Positions 35,594 to 44,556 are shown, numbered from the stretch's first letter. The stretch: DNA of 54,156 nucleotides from Firmicutes bacterium UBA7510 (GCA_002479485.1 DLNM01000017.1:1-54156); one strand, 5' to 3'. Translations and numbers: made by a program. The notes: generated by a model from the letters alone, not told the origin.

Positions 35594-36760
35594 ATGAAAG
35601 GATTTTTTGGAAATTTTGGAGGACAGTATGTAACAGAGGAGGTTTTAAAAGTTTTAAATGAGCTTGATGAAGCTTATGAAAAGATAAAAGAGGATAAATC
35701 TTTTATTGATGAGTACAATTATTATTTAAAAAATTATGTTGGCAGAGAAAACCCATTGTATTATGCTGAAAATTTAACTAAAAAATGCGAAGGTGCAAAA
35801 ATCTATTTAAAAAGAGAAGATTTGAATCATACTGGAGCTCATAAAATTAATAATGCAATAGGTCAAGCATTGCTAGCAAAACGTATGGGCAAAAAAAGAC
35901 TAATTGCTGAAACTGGTGCTGGACAACACGGTGTTGCTACTGCAACTGTATGTGCCTTATTAGGGCTGGAGTGTGAAGTTTTTATGGGTGAGGAAGATAT
36001 CAATAGACAAATGCTTAATGTACAAAAAATGAAACTCTTAGGTGCAAAGGTAACTACTGTTACAGAAGGTACTAAAACGCTAAGTGATGCAGTTGATAAA
36101 GCCTTTGAAGAGTGGGTTAAAAGAATAAATGATACATTTTATTTGATAGGTTCAGCAGTTGGTCCCCATCCTTATCCAGAAATGGTTAGAAATTTTCAAA
36201 GAGTTATTGGTGATGAAGCAAGAAGGCAAATTCTAGAAAAAGAAGGAAGGCTGCCAGATTATTTGTTAGCTTGTGTAGGCGGTGGAAGCAATGCCATAGG
36301 CCTATTCTACCCATTCATAGATGATGAAGAGGTTAAGATTATTGGCTTAGAAGGTGCTGGAAAAGGTGTTAATACAGATATGAATGCTGCTACTATGACA
36401 AATGGTGTAGAGGGAATAATACATGGCATGAATACAATGGTTTTAAAAGATGAAAATGGTAATATCTTACCGGCATATTCAATTTCAGCTGGTCTGGATT
36501 ATCCAGGTGTAGGCCCAGAACACGCTTATCTTAAGAAAATTAGCAGAGTAGAATATATAGCTGTAACAGATGAGGAGGCTTTAACAGCATTTCAAGAACT
36601 ATCAAGGCTTGAAGGTATAATACCAGCTATTGAAAGCTCTCATGCAATTTCATATGGTATGAAGCTAGCTAAGTCTTTAAGTAAAGATAAAATTATAATA
36701 ATCAATCTATCTGGTAGAGGAGATAAAGATACAGAATTGTTTAGATTTTGTAACATTTAA
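35594..36760 (+). CDS. trpB: tryptophan synthase beta chain (stand-alone)
   Basis: A 388-residue fold-type II PLP enzyme condensing indole with serine. PLP lysine is Lys84 in HTGAHKINNA; AETGAGQHGVATA, the phosphate loop CVGGGSNAIG and GLDYPGVGPEHA are standard TrpB1 features. No trpA or other trp gene is next to it, so it may serve indole salvage or pair with TrpA made elsewhere. AAGGAGG precedes the ATG. Controlled by the Trp T-box. Confidence 0.95.
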   Translation: MKGFFGNFGGQYVTEEVLKVLNELDEAYEKIKEDKSFIDEYNYYLKNYVGRENPLYYAENLTKKCEGAKIYLKREDLNHTGAHKINNAIGQALLAKRMGKKRLIAETGAGQHGVATATVCALLGLECEVFMGEEDINRQMLNVQKMKLLGAKVTTVTEGTKTLSDAVDKAFEEWVKRINDTFYLIGSAVGPHPYPEMVRNFQRVIGDEARRQILEKEGRLPDYLLACVGGGSNAIGLFYPFIDDEEVKIIGLEGAGKGVNTDMNAATMTNGVEGIIHGMNTMVLKDENGNILPAYSISAGLDYPGVGPEHAYLKKISRVEYIAVTDEEALTAFQELSRLEGIIPAIESSHAISYGMKLAKSLSKDKIIIINLSGRGDKDTELFRFCNI

Positions 36761-36796
36761 AATAGGCGAAGCGGGTACGTTTGAGGTTGTAGACAA

Positions 36797-36821
36797 AACG
36801 CAGATGTTAAACATCTGCGTT
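36797..36821 (+). terminator. hairpin after trpB
   Basis: AACGCAGATGT and ACATCTGCGTT form a perfect 11-bp stem with loop TAA about 37 bp after the trpB stop. There is no T tract, so it may be an end-stabilising stem or a Rho-independent site of low strength. Confidence 0.45.
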
Positions 36822-36822
36822 C

Positions 36823-36847
36823 AAAGAGTGAACTACGTTCACTCTTT
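36823..36847. terminator. terminator of ychF
   Basis: AAAGAGTGAA (36823-36832) pairs with TTCACTCTTT (36838-36847); the right arm reaches into the ychF stop codon. Confidence 0.6.
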
Positions 36848-37937
36848 ATACATTGAATCTGAAAAGTACAACATCTCCATCTTGCATTACGTAGTCTTTT
36901 CCCTCTAGTCTTGTTAATCCTTTTTCCTTTGCTGCTAATTGTGATTTGCATTCTTCTAAGTCTTTAAAAGAAGTTACTTCAGCTCTAATAAAGCCTCTTT
37001 CAATATCACTGTGAATTTTACCGGCAGCCTGTGGCGCTTTTGTTCCGTTTTTGATAGTCCAAGCTCTTGTTTCTTCAGGTCCAGTTGTTAAAAAGCTAAT
37101 AAGTCCAAGTAAATGATAGCTTGCTCTTATTAATTTATCAAGTCCTGATTCTGAAAGTCCTAGTTCCTTTAAGAATTCTAGCTTTTCTTCTCTATCTAAT
37201 TCTGAAACTTCGGCCTCGATTTGACCGCATACTACTATAACCTCTGAATTAACCTTTTTTGCATATTCCTTAACTATTTGTACATATTTACAGTCATCTG
37301 GGTTAGCAATAAAATCCTCTGACACATTAGCTGCATATAATACAGGCTTTGCTGTTATAAGGTTAAATGTTCTAAGAAGCTTAAATTCTTCTTCAGTATA
37401 TTCTAATGATCTCGCTGGTTGCTCTTTTTCTAAAGTTTGAAGAACTTTTTGAGATAATTCTAATTCTGGAACCAAGGATTTATCACTCTTTGAAACCTTA
37501 ATAAGTCTTTCAACTCTCTTACTTAAGACCTCTAGGTCAGCAAGTATTAATTCAAGCTCAATTATTTCTATATCTCGTAAAGGATCAACTGTACCCTCAA
37601 CATGAACTACATTCTCGTCATCAAAGCATCTAACTACATGTACAACAGATTCTACTTCACGAATATGAGATAAAAATTTATTTCCTAATCCTTCACCTTT
37701 ACTAGCACCCTTAACTAATCCCGCTATATCAAAAAATTCAATAGCTGTAGGAACAATTTTTTTTGATTTGCTCATTTCTGCTAAAAAGTCTAGTCTAGTG
37801 TCAGGAACACTTACAACACCAATGTTTGGTTCAATTGTGCAAAATGGATAATTCGCAGATTCAGCACCAGCTGATGTTATAGCATTAAACAATGTACTTT
37901 TACCAACATTTGGTAAACCAACAATACCTAATTTCAT
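36846..37937 (-). CDS. ychF: ribosome-binding ATPase YchF
   Basis: A 363-residue Obg-family P-loop protein that hydrolyses ATP and binds ribosomes. G1 is GLPNVGKSTLFNAIT at residue 6; NYPFCTIEPN, the G3 DIAGLVKGASKGEGLGN and the altered G4 NVSED (not NKxD) explain ATP preference. A coiled-coil and C-terminal TGS domain (ETRAWTIKNGTKAPQAAGKIH) follow. Complete and typical in length; single gene, convergent with trpB. Confidence 0.95.
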   Translation of the reverse strand: MKLGIVGLPNVGKSTLFNAITSAGAESANYPFCTIEPNIGVVSVPDTRLDFLAEMSKSKKIVPTAIEFFDIAGLVKGASKGEGLGNKFLSHIREVESVVHVVRCFDDENVVHVEGTVDPLRDIEIIELELILADLEVLSKRVERLIKVSKSDKSLVPELELSQKVLQTLEKEQPARSLEYTEEEFKLLRTFNLITAKPVLYAANVSEDFIANPDDCKYVQIVKEYAKKVNSEVIVVCGQIEAEVSELDREEKLEFLKELGLSESGLDKLIRASYHLLGLISFLTTGPEETRAWTIKNGTKAPQAAGKIHSDIERGFIRAEVTSFKDLEECKSQLAAKEKGLTRLEGKDYVMQDGDVVLFRFNV

Positions 37938-38149
37938 CTATATTTTCCTTTCAATTATAATCAATTCAGTAAAACATTAACTATTATATAATAAATTTAA
38001 AGAAATAACAATAAGCAAAAATTATTTTGGTTTTTTAAGCAAAAATTATTTTGAATTTAGATGTATATCTAACATTATATTCGGTTGACATTTTACTATA
38101 TAAAATATACAATATAATTACAAATATAATGATTTTGGAGGTAACAACT

Positions 38150-39319
38150 TTGATTCTTATTAAAAACGCTGATTTAGTAAACATGGCTGATATATGCCAC
38201 GAAAAAAAAGACATCTTAATTGATGGAACAGTTATTAAAGAGATAGGAAATATTGATGTTTCACAATATCCTCAGGCTGAAATAATTGATGCTAATGGTA
38301 GATTAGTTACTCCGGGTTTAGTAGATCCACATTGCCATGTAGGATTATTCGAGGATATAGTTGGTGCAGTAGGAAATGACGGTAATGAAACAACAGCACC
38401 TATATTACCTGAGCTTAGAGGTATTGATTCGGTTAAACCTCACGATCCTTGCTTCAAGGAAGCATTAAAAGGTGGAGTAACAACAGTAGTAACAGGTCCT
38501 GGTAGTGGAGAAATTATAGCAGGAACATTCTGTGCTTTAAAAACCTCTGGTAAAACAATATACGATATGGTTTTAAGAGAAGAGGTTGCAATGAAAATGG
38601 CTCTTGGAGAAAATCCAAAAAGAGTATTTGGAAGCAAAAACCAAGCTCCTTCAACTCGTATGGCAAATGCTGCCATGTTAAGAGAGGCTTTATTTAAGGC
38701 TAAGGACTATTATGAGAAGAAGAAAGAGTATGAAAAAAATATAGCTGAAGGAAAAGAAGATGCTAAAAAACCAGAATTTAACATGAAATGGGAATCTTTA
38801 TCAAGAGTATTTGATGGATTTTTAGTTAAAATTCATGCTCACCAAGAAGATGATATCACAACTGCTATAAGAATAATTGAAGAATTTAACTTAAATGCAA
38901 CTATAGAGCATTGTACTTCAGGCTGGAAAATAGCTGAAACATTGGCAGCTAAAAATCAAAGATGTATTATTGGTCCAACATTAGGAACTAAAACTAAAGT
39001 TGAATTAAAGGATAAATCTTTTGAAGCAGGCAGAGTTTTAAAAGAACACGGTGTTGAATTTGCAATAATGACGGATCACCCTGTTGTTCCTCTAGAGCAT
39101 ACATTAGCTCAAGCTTCTTTATTTGTAAAGCACGGATTATCAGAGTTAGATACATTAAAAGCCATGACTATAAATGCTGCTAAGATAACTGGCATAGAGG
39201 ATAGAGTTGGAAGTATTGAGGTAGGCAAAGATGCAGATATTGTAATATGGTCAGGAGATCCATTCCACTATATGACAGAAGCACAAACAGTAATTATAAA
39301 CGGAAAAGTAGTATTGTAA
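38150..39319 (+). CDS. amidohydrolase-superfamily hydrolase
   Basis: A 389-residue metal-dependent hydrolase. Metal ligands are visible in PGLVDPHCHVG, VKIHAHQED, ATIEHCTSGW and the final Asp in IMTDHPVVP; the C-terminal GSIEVGKDADIVIWSGDPF closes the composite beta-sandwich. It is closest in style to imidazolonepropionase- or dihydroorotase-like amidohydrolases; the substrate is unknown. TTG 38150 is the start because GGAGGT lies 7 bases ahead; an upstream in-frame ATG at 38051 would run through promoter-like sequence. Its stop is followed at once by the left end of a large foldback. Confidence 0.87.
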   Translation: MILIKNADLVNMADICHEKKDILIDGTVIKEIGNIDVSQYPQAEIIDANGRLVTPGLVDPHCHVGLFEDIVGAVGNDGNETTAPILPELRGIDSVKPHDPCFKEALKGGVTTVVTGPGSGEIIAGTFCALKTSGKTIYDMVLREEVAMKMALGENPKRVFGSKNQAPSTRMANAAMLREALFKAKDYYEKKKEYEKNIAEGKEDAKKPEFNMKWESLSRVFDGFLVKIHAHQEDDITTAIRIIEEFNLNATIEHCTSGWKIAETLAAKNQRCIIGPTLGTKTKVELKDKSFEAGRVLKEHGVEFAIMTDHPVVPLEHTLAQASLFVKHGLSELDTLKAMTINAAKITGIEDRVGSIEVGKDADIVIWSGDPFHYMTEAQTVIINGKVVL

Positions 39320-39921
39320 ATAAGAATTTGTCTTAGCTATAATTAATGTTGGAGAGTGAAAGTTTAGTAGAGTTTTATTTCTTCGACATACTTTTGTTAT
39401 AAATTAAAGTTAGCAATAAATATAAAAAAAGTTTCTGTCTCCGCAACGAGATTTACCTTGATTTTTAAAAACATTAGGGGATAATCCCCTAATGTTTGGA
39501 GGATAAATCTCGTTGAAGTCGCATAAACTTTTTTTATATTTATTGCCTTCATAGCACCGAAAATGAAAGAAAAATAAAATAAAAGCTTTTTCTTTCATTT
39601 TCTACTGTATTGGCGTGCTCTTCTACTAAGCTTTCACAACCCCAAGCAAACTAACAAGCTTAGTATACAAACTTGCCAAAAACGCAGATAATCAAAGAAA
39701 AATCCTTTTATTTTTCTTTTGATTATCGTTTGCTATGAATAGCGAAGCAGATAAAAAATGTTTATGTGACTTAATGAGGCTTTCCCCTCCTTACTAAAAT
39801 CAAGGGAAACCGAATTACGGAAACAGAAACATTTTTTATCTGCTTTGCTTCCCTTAGATTCGTGACAAAGTATACCGAAGTAATAATTTATTTACTAAGC
39901 TGTTAAGATAAATTCTTATTT
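39318..39921. repeat. 604-bp nested foldback element (noncoding)
   Basis: The gap between the amidohydrolase and sdpR is filled by stems nested in one another. Terminal arms 39318-39335 and 39904-39921 match at 17 of 18. Inside: a further imperfect arm pair (39362-39397 with 39863-39899); a 22-bp perfect pair 39413-39434/39525-39546 enclosing an 11-bp pair 39445-39455/39504-39514 and a 14-bp pair around 39483; an 8-bp pair 39548-39555/39732-39739 enclosing stems 39559-39574/39587-39602 (16 bp), 39624-39633/39656-39665 (10 bp) and 39687-39702/39711-39727; and a 19-bp pair 39745-39763/39827-39845. No convincing ORF is present. It may be a large structured RNA or a foldback mobile element. Confidence 0.8.
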
Positions 39922-39928
39922 TTTGACA

Positions 39929-40010
39929 TCTATTTAGATTTTTTTCTAAATAGATATTGACAATAAGATAACAAAGATATAAAATCTATTTAGAGATGTT
40001 TCTAAATAGA
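39929..40010 (+). promoter_or_regulatory. sdpR promoter with two identical operators
   Basis: TCTATTTAGA-N6-TCTAAATAGA occurs twice, at 39929-39954 and 39985-40010, with identical arms and spacing, 56 bp apart. Between them lie TTGACA (39957-39962) and TAAAAT (39980-39985) with a 17-bp spacer; the -10 overlaps the second operator. This is the layout of an autorepressed ArsR-family promoter with possible looping. Confidence 0.88.
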
Positions 40011-40027
40011 AAACAAGAGGTGATGAC

Positions 40028-40303
40028 GTGGGGTTTCCAGAAACATTTAAAGCGCTTTCTGATCCAGTTAGGAGAGAAATATTGGTGATGCTCAAAAAAG
40101 GTAAAATGTCAGCTGGAGAAATTGGACAAAAGTTTGATATGACAGGTGCTACAATTTCATATCACTTATCACAATTAAAAAAAGCAGAATTAATTACCGA
40201 GAGCAAATATAAAAATTTTATTTATTATGAGATTAATGTATCGGTATTTGAAGAAGTCATGCTTTGGTTTTCTCAGTTTGGAGGTAATGATTATGAAAAA
40301 TAA
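40028..40303 (+). CDS. sdpR: ArsR-family autorepressor (SdpR-like)
   Basis: A 91-residue winged-helix repressor: FKALSDPVRREILVMLKKG, KMSAGEIGQKFDMTGATISYHLSQLKKAELI and a beta-wing. No cysteine metal site is present, as in SdpR. The GTG start follows AGAGGTGA. Its end overlaps sdpI by 11 bp. In Bacillus, SdpR is titrated to the membrane by SdpI when toxin SdpC appears; the same logic is inferred here. Confidence 0.85.
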   Translation: MGFPETFKALSDPVRREILVMLKKGKMSAGEIGQKFDMTGATISYHLSQLKKAELITESKYKNFIYYEINVSVFEEVMLWFSQFGGNDYEK

Positions 40304-40931
40304 AATTGATAAAGTTTTTATTATTAGTACAATGTTGTGCTTAGCACCTATGATACTTACAGCTATGTTATATGATAAGCTACCTAACCAGATGGCTGTT
40401 CATTGGAATAGTGCAGGCATACCTGATAATTTTGCATCTAAAGCATTTGCTGGCTTTGGCTTACCCGCAATCTTGGCAGGCTTAAATGTATTCACACAAG
40501 TAATACTAAATAATGATCCCAAAAAAGCTAATTATCCCAAAGTATTAAGATTTCTTTTAAAATGGTTAATACCGGTTATGTCACTTATACTTGTACCGGT
40601 TACATTGTTTATTGCTTTAGGTGTTGAAATTAATTTAAATGTATACGCGCCAATTGTTTTAGGGTTAATTTTAATTATCATGGGTAACTATATGCCTAAA
40701 ACTAAACAAAATTACACTTTAGGTATAAGATTACCGTGGACACTTAATAGTGAAGAAAATTGGAATAAAACTCATCGCTTAGCTGGGTATGTTTGGATAA
40801 TAGGTGGAATATGTATAATATTAAGCAGTTGGTTAAATATTTATAGCTATTTTACAAGCATGGTTATATTAATATCATTAGTAATAACACCAACTGTATA
40901 TTCATATCTACTTTATAAAAAAGGAATTTAA
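40293..40931 (+). CDS. sdpI: SdpI-family immunity/membrane protein
   Basis: A 212-residue membrane protein with six to seven spans. It starts with a DUF1648 region (YDKLPNQMAVHWNSAGIPDNFASK) and ends with the SdpI domain (NYTLGIRLPWTLNSEENWNKTHRLAG). ATG 40293 is preferred (GGAGGTAATG ahead) over an in-frame start at 40227 inside sdpR. No SdpC-like toxin gene is in view, so it may protect against foreign toxin or serve as a sensor with sdpR. Confidence 0.87.
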   Translation: MKNKIDKVFIISTMLCLAPMILTAMLYDKLPNQMAVHWNSAGIPDNFASKAFAGFGLPAILAGLNVFTQVILNNDPKKANYPKVLRFLLKWLIPVMSLILVPVTLFIALGVEINLNVYAPIVLGLILIIMGNYMPKTKQNYTLGIRLPWTLNSEENWNKTHRLAGYVWIIGGICIILSSWLNIYSYFTSMVILISLVITPTVYSYLLYKKGI

Positions 40932-40964
40932 TATAATTTTAAGTTAAGACAAGGGAGGATTTAT

Positions 40965-41678
40965 ATGTTAAGAATCGAAAACTATACAAAGAGGTATAAT
41001 CAAAATGCTATTGCAGTTGATAACCTAACATTACATGTTGAAAAAGGCGACATCTTTGGTTTTATAGGTCATAATGGAGCAGGAAAAACAACCACTATTA
41101 AATCAGTTGTTGGAATTTTGGATTTTGATAAGGGAAATATTTTTATAGATGGTAAATCAATAAAAACAGATGCTATTGATTGCAAAAGAAAAATGGCATA
41201 CATACCTGATAATCCAGATTTGTACCTATTCATGACAGGAATCAAATATTTAAACTTTATAGCGGATATATATGATGTATCAGTTAAAGAAAGAGAAGAA
41301 AGAATAAAAAAATATGCTGATGCATTTGAATTAACTAAAGATTTAGGAGATCCAATAGCATCTTACTCTCATGGAATGAAGCAAAAATTGGCTATAATTT
41401 CAGCGCTTGTCCATGAACCAAAGCTTTTGGTTTTAGATGAGCCTTTTGTAGGGCTTGATCCTAAGGCTTCATTTACATTAAAAGAAATTATGAAGAGTAT
41501 GTGTGAAAAGGGATGTTCTATATTTTTCTCAACTCATGTTCTAGAGGTTGCTGAAAAGCTATGTAACAAGGTAGCTATAATAAAAGGCGGAAAATTAGTA
41601 ACAACTGGAGATATGAATAAGGTTAAAGGCGACAGCTCATTAGAAGAAATTTTCTTGGAGTTAATTAATCATGAGTAA
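40965..41678 (+). CDS. ABC exporter ATP-binding protein
   Basis: A 237-residue ATPase: Walker A GHNGAGKTT near 38, signature YSHGMKQKLAI (SHGMKQ in place of SGGQ, usual for export-type ABC-2 systems), Walker B LLVLDEPFVGLD and the switch His in FSTHVLEVAEKLC. It is 33 bp after sdpI with GGGAGGA ahead, so it is likely in the SdpR-controlled operon, and overlaps its permease by 8 bp. Confidence 0.9.
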   Translation: MLRIENYTKRYNQNAIAVDNLTLHVEKGDIFGFIGHNGAGKTTTIKSVVGILDFDKGNIFIDGKSIKTDAIDCKRKMAYIPDNPDLYLFMTGIKYLNFIADIYDVSVKEREERIKKYADAFELTKDLGDPIASYSHGMKQKLAIISALVHEPKLLVLDEPFVGLDPKASFTLKEIMKSMCEKGCSIFFSTHVLEVAEKLCNKVAIIKGGKLVTTGDMNKVKGDSSLEEIFLELINHE

Positions 41679-43275
41679 ATTTTTATTACTTTTAAAAATT
41701 AATATACAGGCTATTTTAAATCCGTCTAAAATAGCTAATTCTGAATATGCAAAAGATAATAAGAAGAAAGCGTTAGCAATATTTTTAGTTTTGTTTATAA
41801 CAGTAGCATTGTTAGGTACATCTATTTTATATCTATTAATAATGGCAGATTCTTTATATTCAGCTGGATTAATAGATATGCTTCCACTTATAGGAATGAT
41901 TGGTGCAACTGCTCTTATTCTATTTACTGGAATGTATCAAACACAAAGTTATTTATTTTCAGCTAAGGATTTAGATTTAATGTTATCAATGCCAGTTCCG
42001 AAATGGACTATAATGTTAAGTAAGCTATCAACATTATACATTGAAAACTTAATATTCTCGGCATTTATTATTTTACCGGCAGGGGCAATTTACTTTTATT
42101 ATTCTAAATGCTCACCACTATTTTGGATATATTATATAATAGGATGGGTATCTATGCCCCTTTTCCCGCTTATTATTGCAACAATTATTGGATATTTGCT
42201 AGGTGTTTTTAGCGCCAAATTTAAATTTAAAAATTTTATATCTATAGTTTTAAGCTTAGCATTTATGGGGATTGTTCTAATATTGTCTTTCAATATGGAT
42301 AAATTTTTATTAAATATAGCTAGTAGTGTTAGATCAATTCAAGAAATTTATTTTAAACTATACTTTCCGGCCGAATATTTTTATAAAGCCTTCGTTAATT
42401 ATAGTATAATTGATTTAATTTTATTTATATTATTATCAATAGTACCTTTTGTAATATTTATAAGTGTTTTATCGCAATTTTATATAAAGATAGTATCGCA
42501 GTTAGGCTCTAGCAGAAAAAGTGCAAACTATAAGCATAAAAATTTAAAACGCTCGAGTCAGGTAGTGGCAGTATACAAAAAAGAGCTTGGAAGATATTTT
42601 TCTTCTACGATTTATGTTTTAAATACAAGTGTAGGAATGATAATGATGGTCATTTTAGCAATTGCTACAGTTTTTACTGGTTCAGGTATTATAGCAACCC
42701 TAATGGAAATGCCAGAACTTGTTGATTATGTACCTCAAGCGTTGACAGCAATAATGTTTTTTATGATTACAATGACTGCAACTTCAGCATCGTCAATATC
42801 CTTGGAGGGTGCAAATTTATGGATATTAAAATCAGCACCAATTAAAATTTCGGACATTTTTATGGCTAAAATACTAGTAAATCTAACTGTCATAATTCCA
42901 CTTTTGTATATTAGTATTGTAATATTTGCCATAGGCTTAGACTACACTTTACCGATGATTATAATTACAGTAATTGTAACTACTATGAGTGCTATATACA
43001 CTTCTGTATTTGGATTAGCAGTAAATTTAAAATTCCCGAAAATGGATGCTGTATCTGATGTAGTAGTAGTAAAACAAAGCATAAGTGTATTGATTGCAAC
43101 CTTTGGCTCTATGATATTCACAGGAGCGCTTGCTGCACCTTACATTATAAAACTTAATGAAATTATACCATTTGAAATTTACGCTTTATTAGTATCTGTT
43201 GTATTGCTAATTGCAAGTGCATGTTGTATAATGTTTATAAATACAAAGGGTAAGAAAATTTTTGAGAACCTTTAA
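41671..43275 (+). CDS. large ABC exporter permease
   Basis: A 534-residue membrane protein with about twelve to fourteen hydrophobic segments. The pattern fits the ABC-2-like 'putative ABC exporter' type partnered with a single ATPase. A cytoplasmic loop near residue 285 is very basic (RKSANYKHKNLKRSS). Substrate is unknown; the sdpR-sdpI context suggests antimicrobial peptide efflux or stress. The DAHP synthase gene begins 17 bp after its stop. Confidence 0.85.
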   Translation: MSKFLLLLKINIQAILNPSKIANSEYAKDNKKKALAIFLVLFITVALLGTSILYLLIMADSLYSAGLIDMLPLIGMIGATALILFTGMYQTQSYLFSAKDLDLMLSMPVPKWTIMLSKLSTLYIENLIFSAFIILPAGAIYFYYSKCSPLFWIYYIIGWVSMPLFPLIIATIIGYLLGVFSAKFKFKNFISIVLSLAFMGIVLILSFNMDKFLLNIASSVRSIQEIYFKLYFPAEYFYKAFVNYSIIDLILFILLSIVPFVIFISVLSQFYIKIVSQLGSSRKSANYKHKNLKRSSQVVAVYKKELGRYFSSTIYVLNTSVGMIMMVILAIATVFTGSGIIATLMEMPELVDYVPQALTAIMFFMITMTATSASSISLEGANLWILKSAPIKISDIFMAKILVNLTVIIPLLYISIVIFAIGLDYTLPMIIITVIVTTMSAIYTSVFGLAVNLKFPKMDAVSDVVVVKQSISVLIATFGSMIFTGALAAPYIIKLNEIIPFEIYALLVSVVLLIASACCIMFINTKGKKIFENL

Positions 43276-43292
43276 ATAGTCAGGAGATAAAT

Positions 43293-44150
43293 ATGCTTGT
43301 TTTAGCAAACGATCAAGAACATAACATAGAAGTAAATGAATCTAAATTAACATCTAGAGCCTTACATCTAGAAAATACAGAAATTAAGGTTGGGGATAAT
43401 GTAATAGGAGGCAAAAAACTCGCTATCATTGCAGGTCCATGCTCTGTAGAAAACAAAGAGCAAATTTTAGATATTGCTAAAAGTGTGAAAAGTGCAGGTG
43501 CGACCTTTTTAAGAGGAGGAGCCTTCAAACCTAGAACCTCACCATATAGCTTTCAAGGTTTAGAGGATGAAGGTATAGATTTGTTAAAAGAAGCTAGGAA
43601 AATTACAGGTCTTCCCATAATAACTGAGCTTACTTCTTTACAATATCTTGATGAGTTTGTTGAAAATATTGATATAATTCAAGTTGGTGCAAGAAATATG
43701 CAAAACTTTGATATGCTTAAGCAGTTAGGAAAAACAAAAAAGCCTATACTTTTAAAAAGAGGTTTAGCATCAACTATAGAGGAATTTTTATTATCTGCTG
43801 AATATATAATGGCAGGTGGCAATGAAAATGTTATTTTATGTGAAAGAGGTATCAGAACTTTTGAGCATTATACAAGAAATACTTTAGATATCAGTGCTAT
43901 ACCAATAATTAAAAAGTTAAGTCATCTTCCGATAATAGTAGATCCAAGTCACGCCTCAGGTATATGGTGGCTAATTGAACCATTATCAAAAGCAGCTATT
44001 GCAGCTGGTGCAGATGGATTAATAATAGAGGTGCACAATCAGCCGGAAATTGCATTAAGTGATGGAGAGCAATCTATTAAGCCAAAGCGCTTTGAAGAGC
44101 TTATGATAGGATTAAGAAAAATAGCAAATATAGAAGATAGAGAAATATAG
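43293..44150 (+). CDS. aroF: DAHP synthase paralogue lacking the regulatory N-domain
   Basis: A 285-residue 3-deoxy-7-phosphoheptulonate synthase, first step of the shikimate pathway. Barrel motifs are IIAGPCSVE, FLRGGAFKPRTSPYSFQG, QVGARNMQNFD, ILCERGIRTFEHYTRNTLD and VDPSHASG. Compared with the second copy at 44572 it lacks the ~65-residue ferredoxin-like domain that mediates Tyr/Phe inhibition in this class, so it may be feedback-insensitive. AGGAGA precedes the ATG. It sits 17 bp behind the exporter permease and is closed by a strong terminator, so it may be transcribed with the sdp-exporter operon. Confidence 0.92.
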   Translation: MLVLANDQEHNIEVNESKLTSRALHLENTEIKVGDNVIGGKKLAIIAGPCSVENKEQILDIAKSVKSAGATFLRGGAFKPRTSPYSFQGLEDEGIDLLKEARKITGLPIITELTSLQYLDEFVENIDIIQVGARNMQNFDMLKQLGKTKKPILLKRGLASTIEEFLLSAEYIMAGGNENVILCERGIRTFEHYTRNTLDISAIPIIKKLSHLPIIVDPSHASGIWWLIEPLSKAAIAAGADGLIIEVHNQPEIALSDGEQSIKPKRFEELMIGLRKIANIEDREI

Positions 44151-44156
44151 ATTTAT

Positions 44157-44194
44157 GTTTGGCATTTCGTTATAAAATGCCAAACTTTTTTATT
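44157..44194 (+). terminator. terminator after the first DAHP synthase
   Basis: GTTTGGCATTT (44157-44167) pairs with AAATGCCAAAC (44175-44185), followed by a T tract to 44194. Confidence 0.85.
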
Positions 44195-44197
44195 TTA

Positions 44198-44283
44198 AAT
44201 TACTAATAGTAAAATGTAAAAAAATAACTATTAGTAATTTTTTTAAAAAAACAATTGACATTATATTTTAAAGTAGCTACAAT
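44198..44283 (+). promoter_or_regulatory. promoter of the shikimate operon with upstream inverted repeat
   Basis: TTGACA (44255-44260), a 17-bp spacer and TACAAT (44278-44283) form a near-consensus promoter. Upstream, AATTACTAATAGT (44198-44210) and its exact complement (44227-44239) form a 13-bp inverted repeat that could be an operator; T-rich sequence after its right arm also allows a second terminator. Confidence 0.8.
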
Positions 44284-44341
44284 AGCAAATAATACTAATC
44301 CCTAGGATAAGTATAAGAATTTTTGTAAATGGGAGAACATA

Positions 44342-44488
44342 ATGAAATCTATAAATAAATTTTTTGCATTAGAATTAGGTTATTATTGGAGTAATTATTA
44401 TTACTCTTATTATTGTGCAAAAAAATTGAAGATAAAATTATTTATAGAGGATAGAATATATAATTCTAAAATGTTATGTTCGTGTTAA
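44342..44488 (+). CDS. aromatic-residue leader peptide of the aro operon
   Basis: A 48-codon ORF in the untranslated leader, with GGGAGA 6-7 bases before its ATG. Residues 7-24 read FFALELGYYWSNYYYSYY: two Phe, one Trp and seven Tyr in 18 codons, all end products of the pathway it precedes. It lies 60 bp after the promoter and 40 bp before a terminator that ends just ahead of the second DAHP synthase. This is the architecture of ribosome-mediated attenuation sensing Tyr (and Phe/Trp) supply. Confidence 0.8.
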   Translation: MKSINKFFALELGYYWSNYYYSYYCAKKLKIKLFIEDRIYNSKMLCSC

Positions 44489-44527
44489 AGCTCGAATAAT
44501 ATTTTAATAAAATTATTATAAAATCTA

Positions 44528-44556
44528 AAGAAGTCCTTTATGGGCTTCTTTTTTAT
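44528..44556 (+). terminator. attenuator terminator before aro operon
   Basis: AAGAAGTCC (44528-44536) pairs with GGGCTTCTT (44542-44550), followed by TTTT. It lies 12 bases before the AGGAGG of the DAHP synthase gene. The segment TCCTTTAT (44534-44541) can also pair with ATAGAGGA (44444-44451) in the leader ORF, a possible antiterminator. Confidence 0.8.

Noticed and set aside
36757..36951. Small minus-strand ORF after trpB
   Set aside because: It overlaps two hairpins and the end of ychF in another frame and has no ribosome site.
39410..39598. 62-codon minus-strand ORF within the foldback region
   Set aside because: It runs across perfect stems, has no ribosome site and its composition follows the palindromes; it is a by-product of the repeat.
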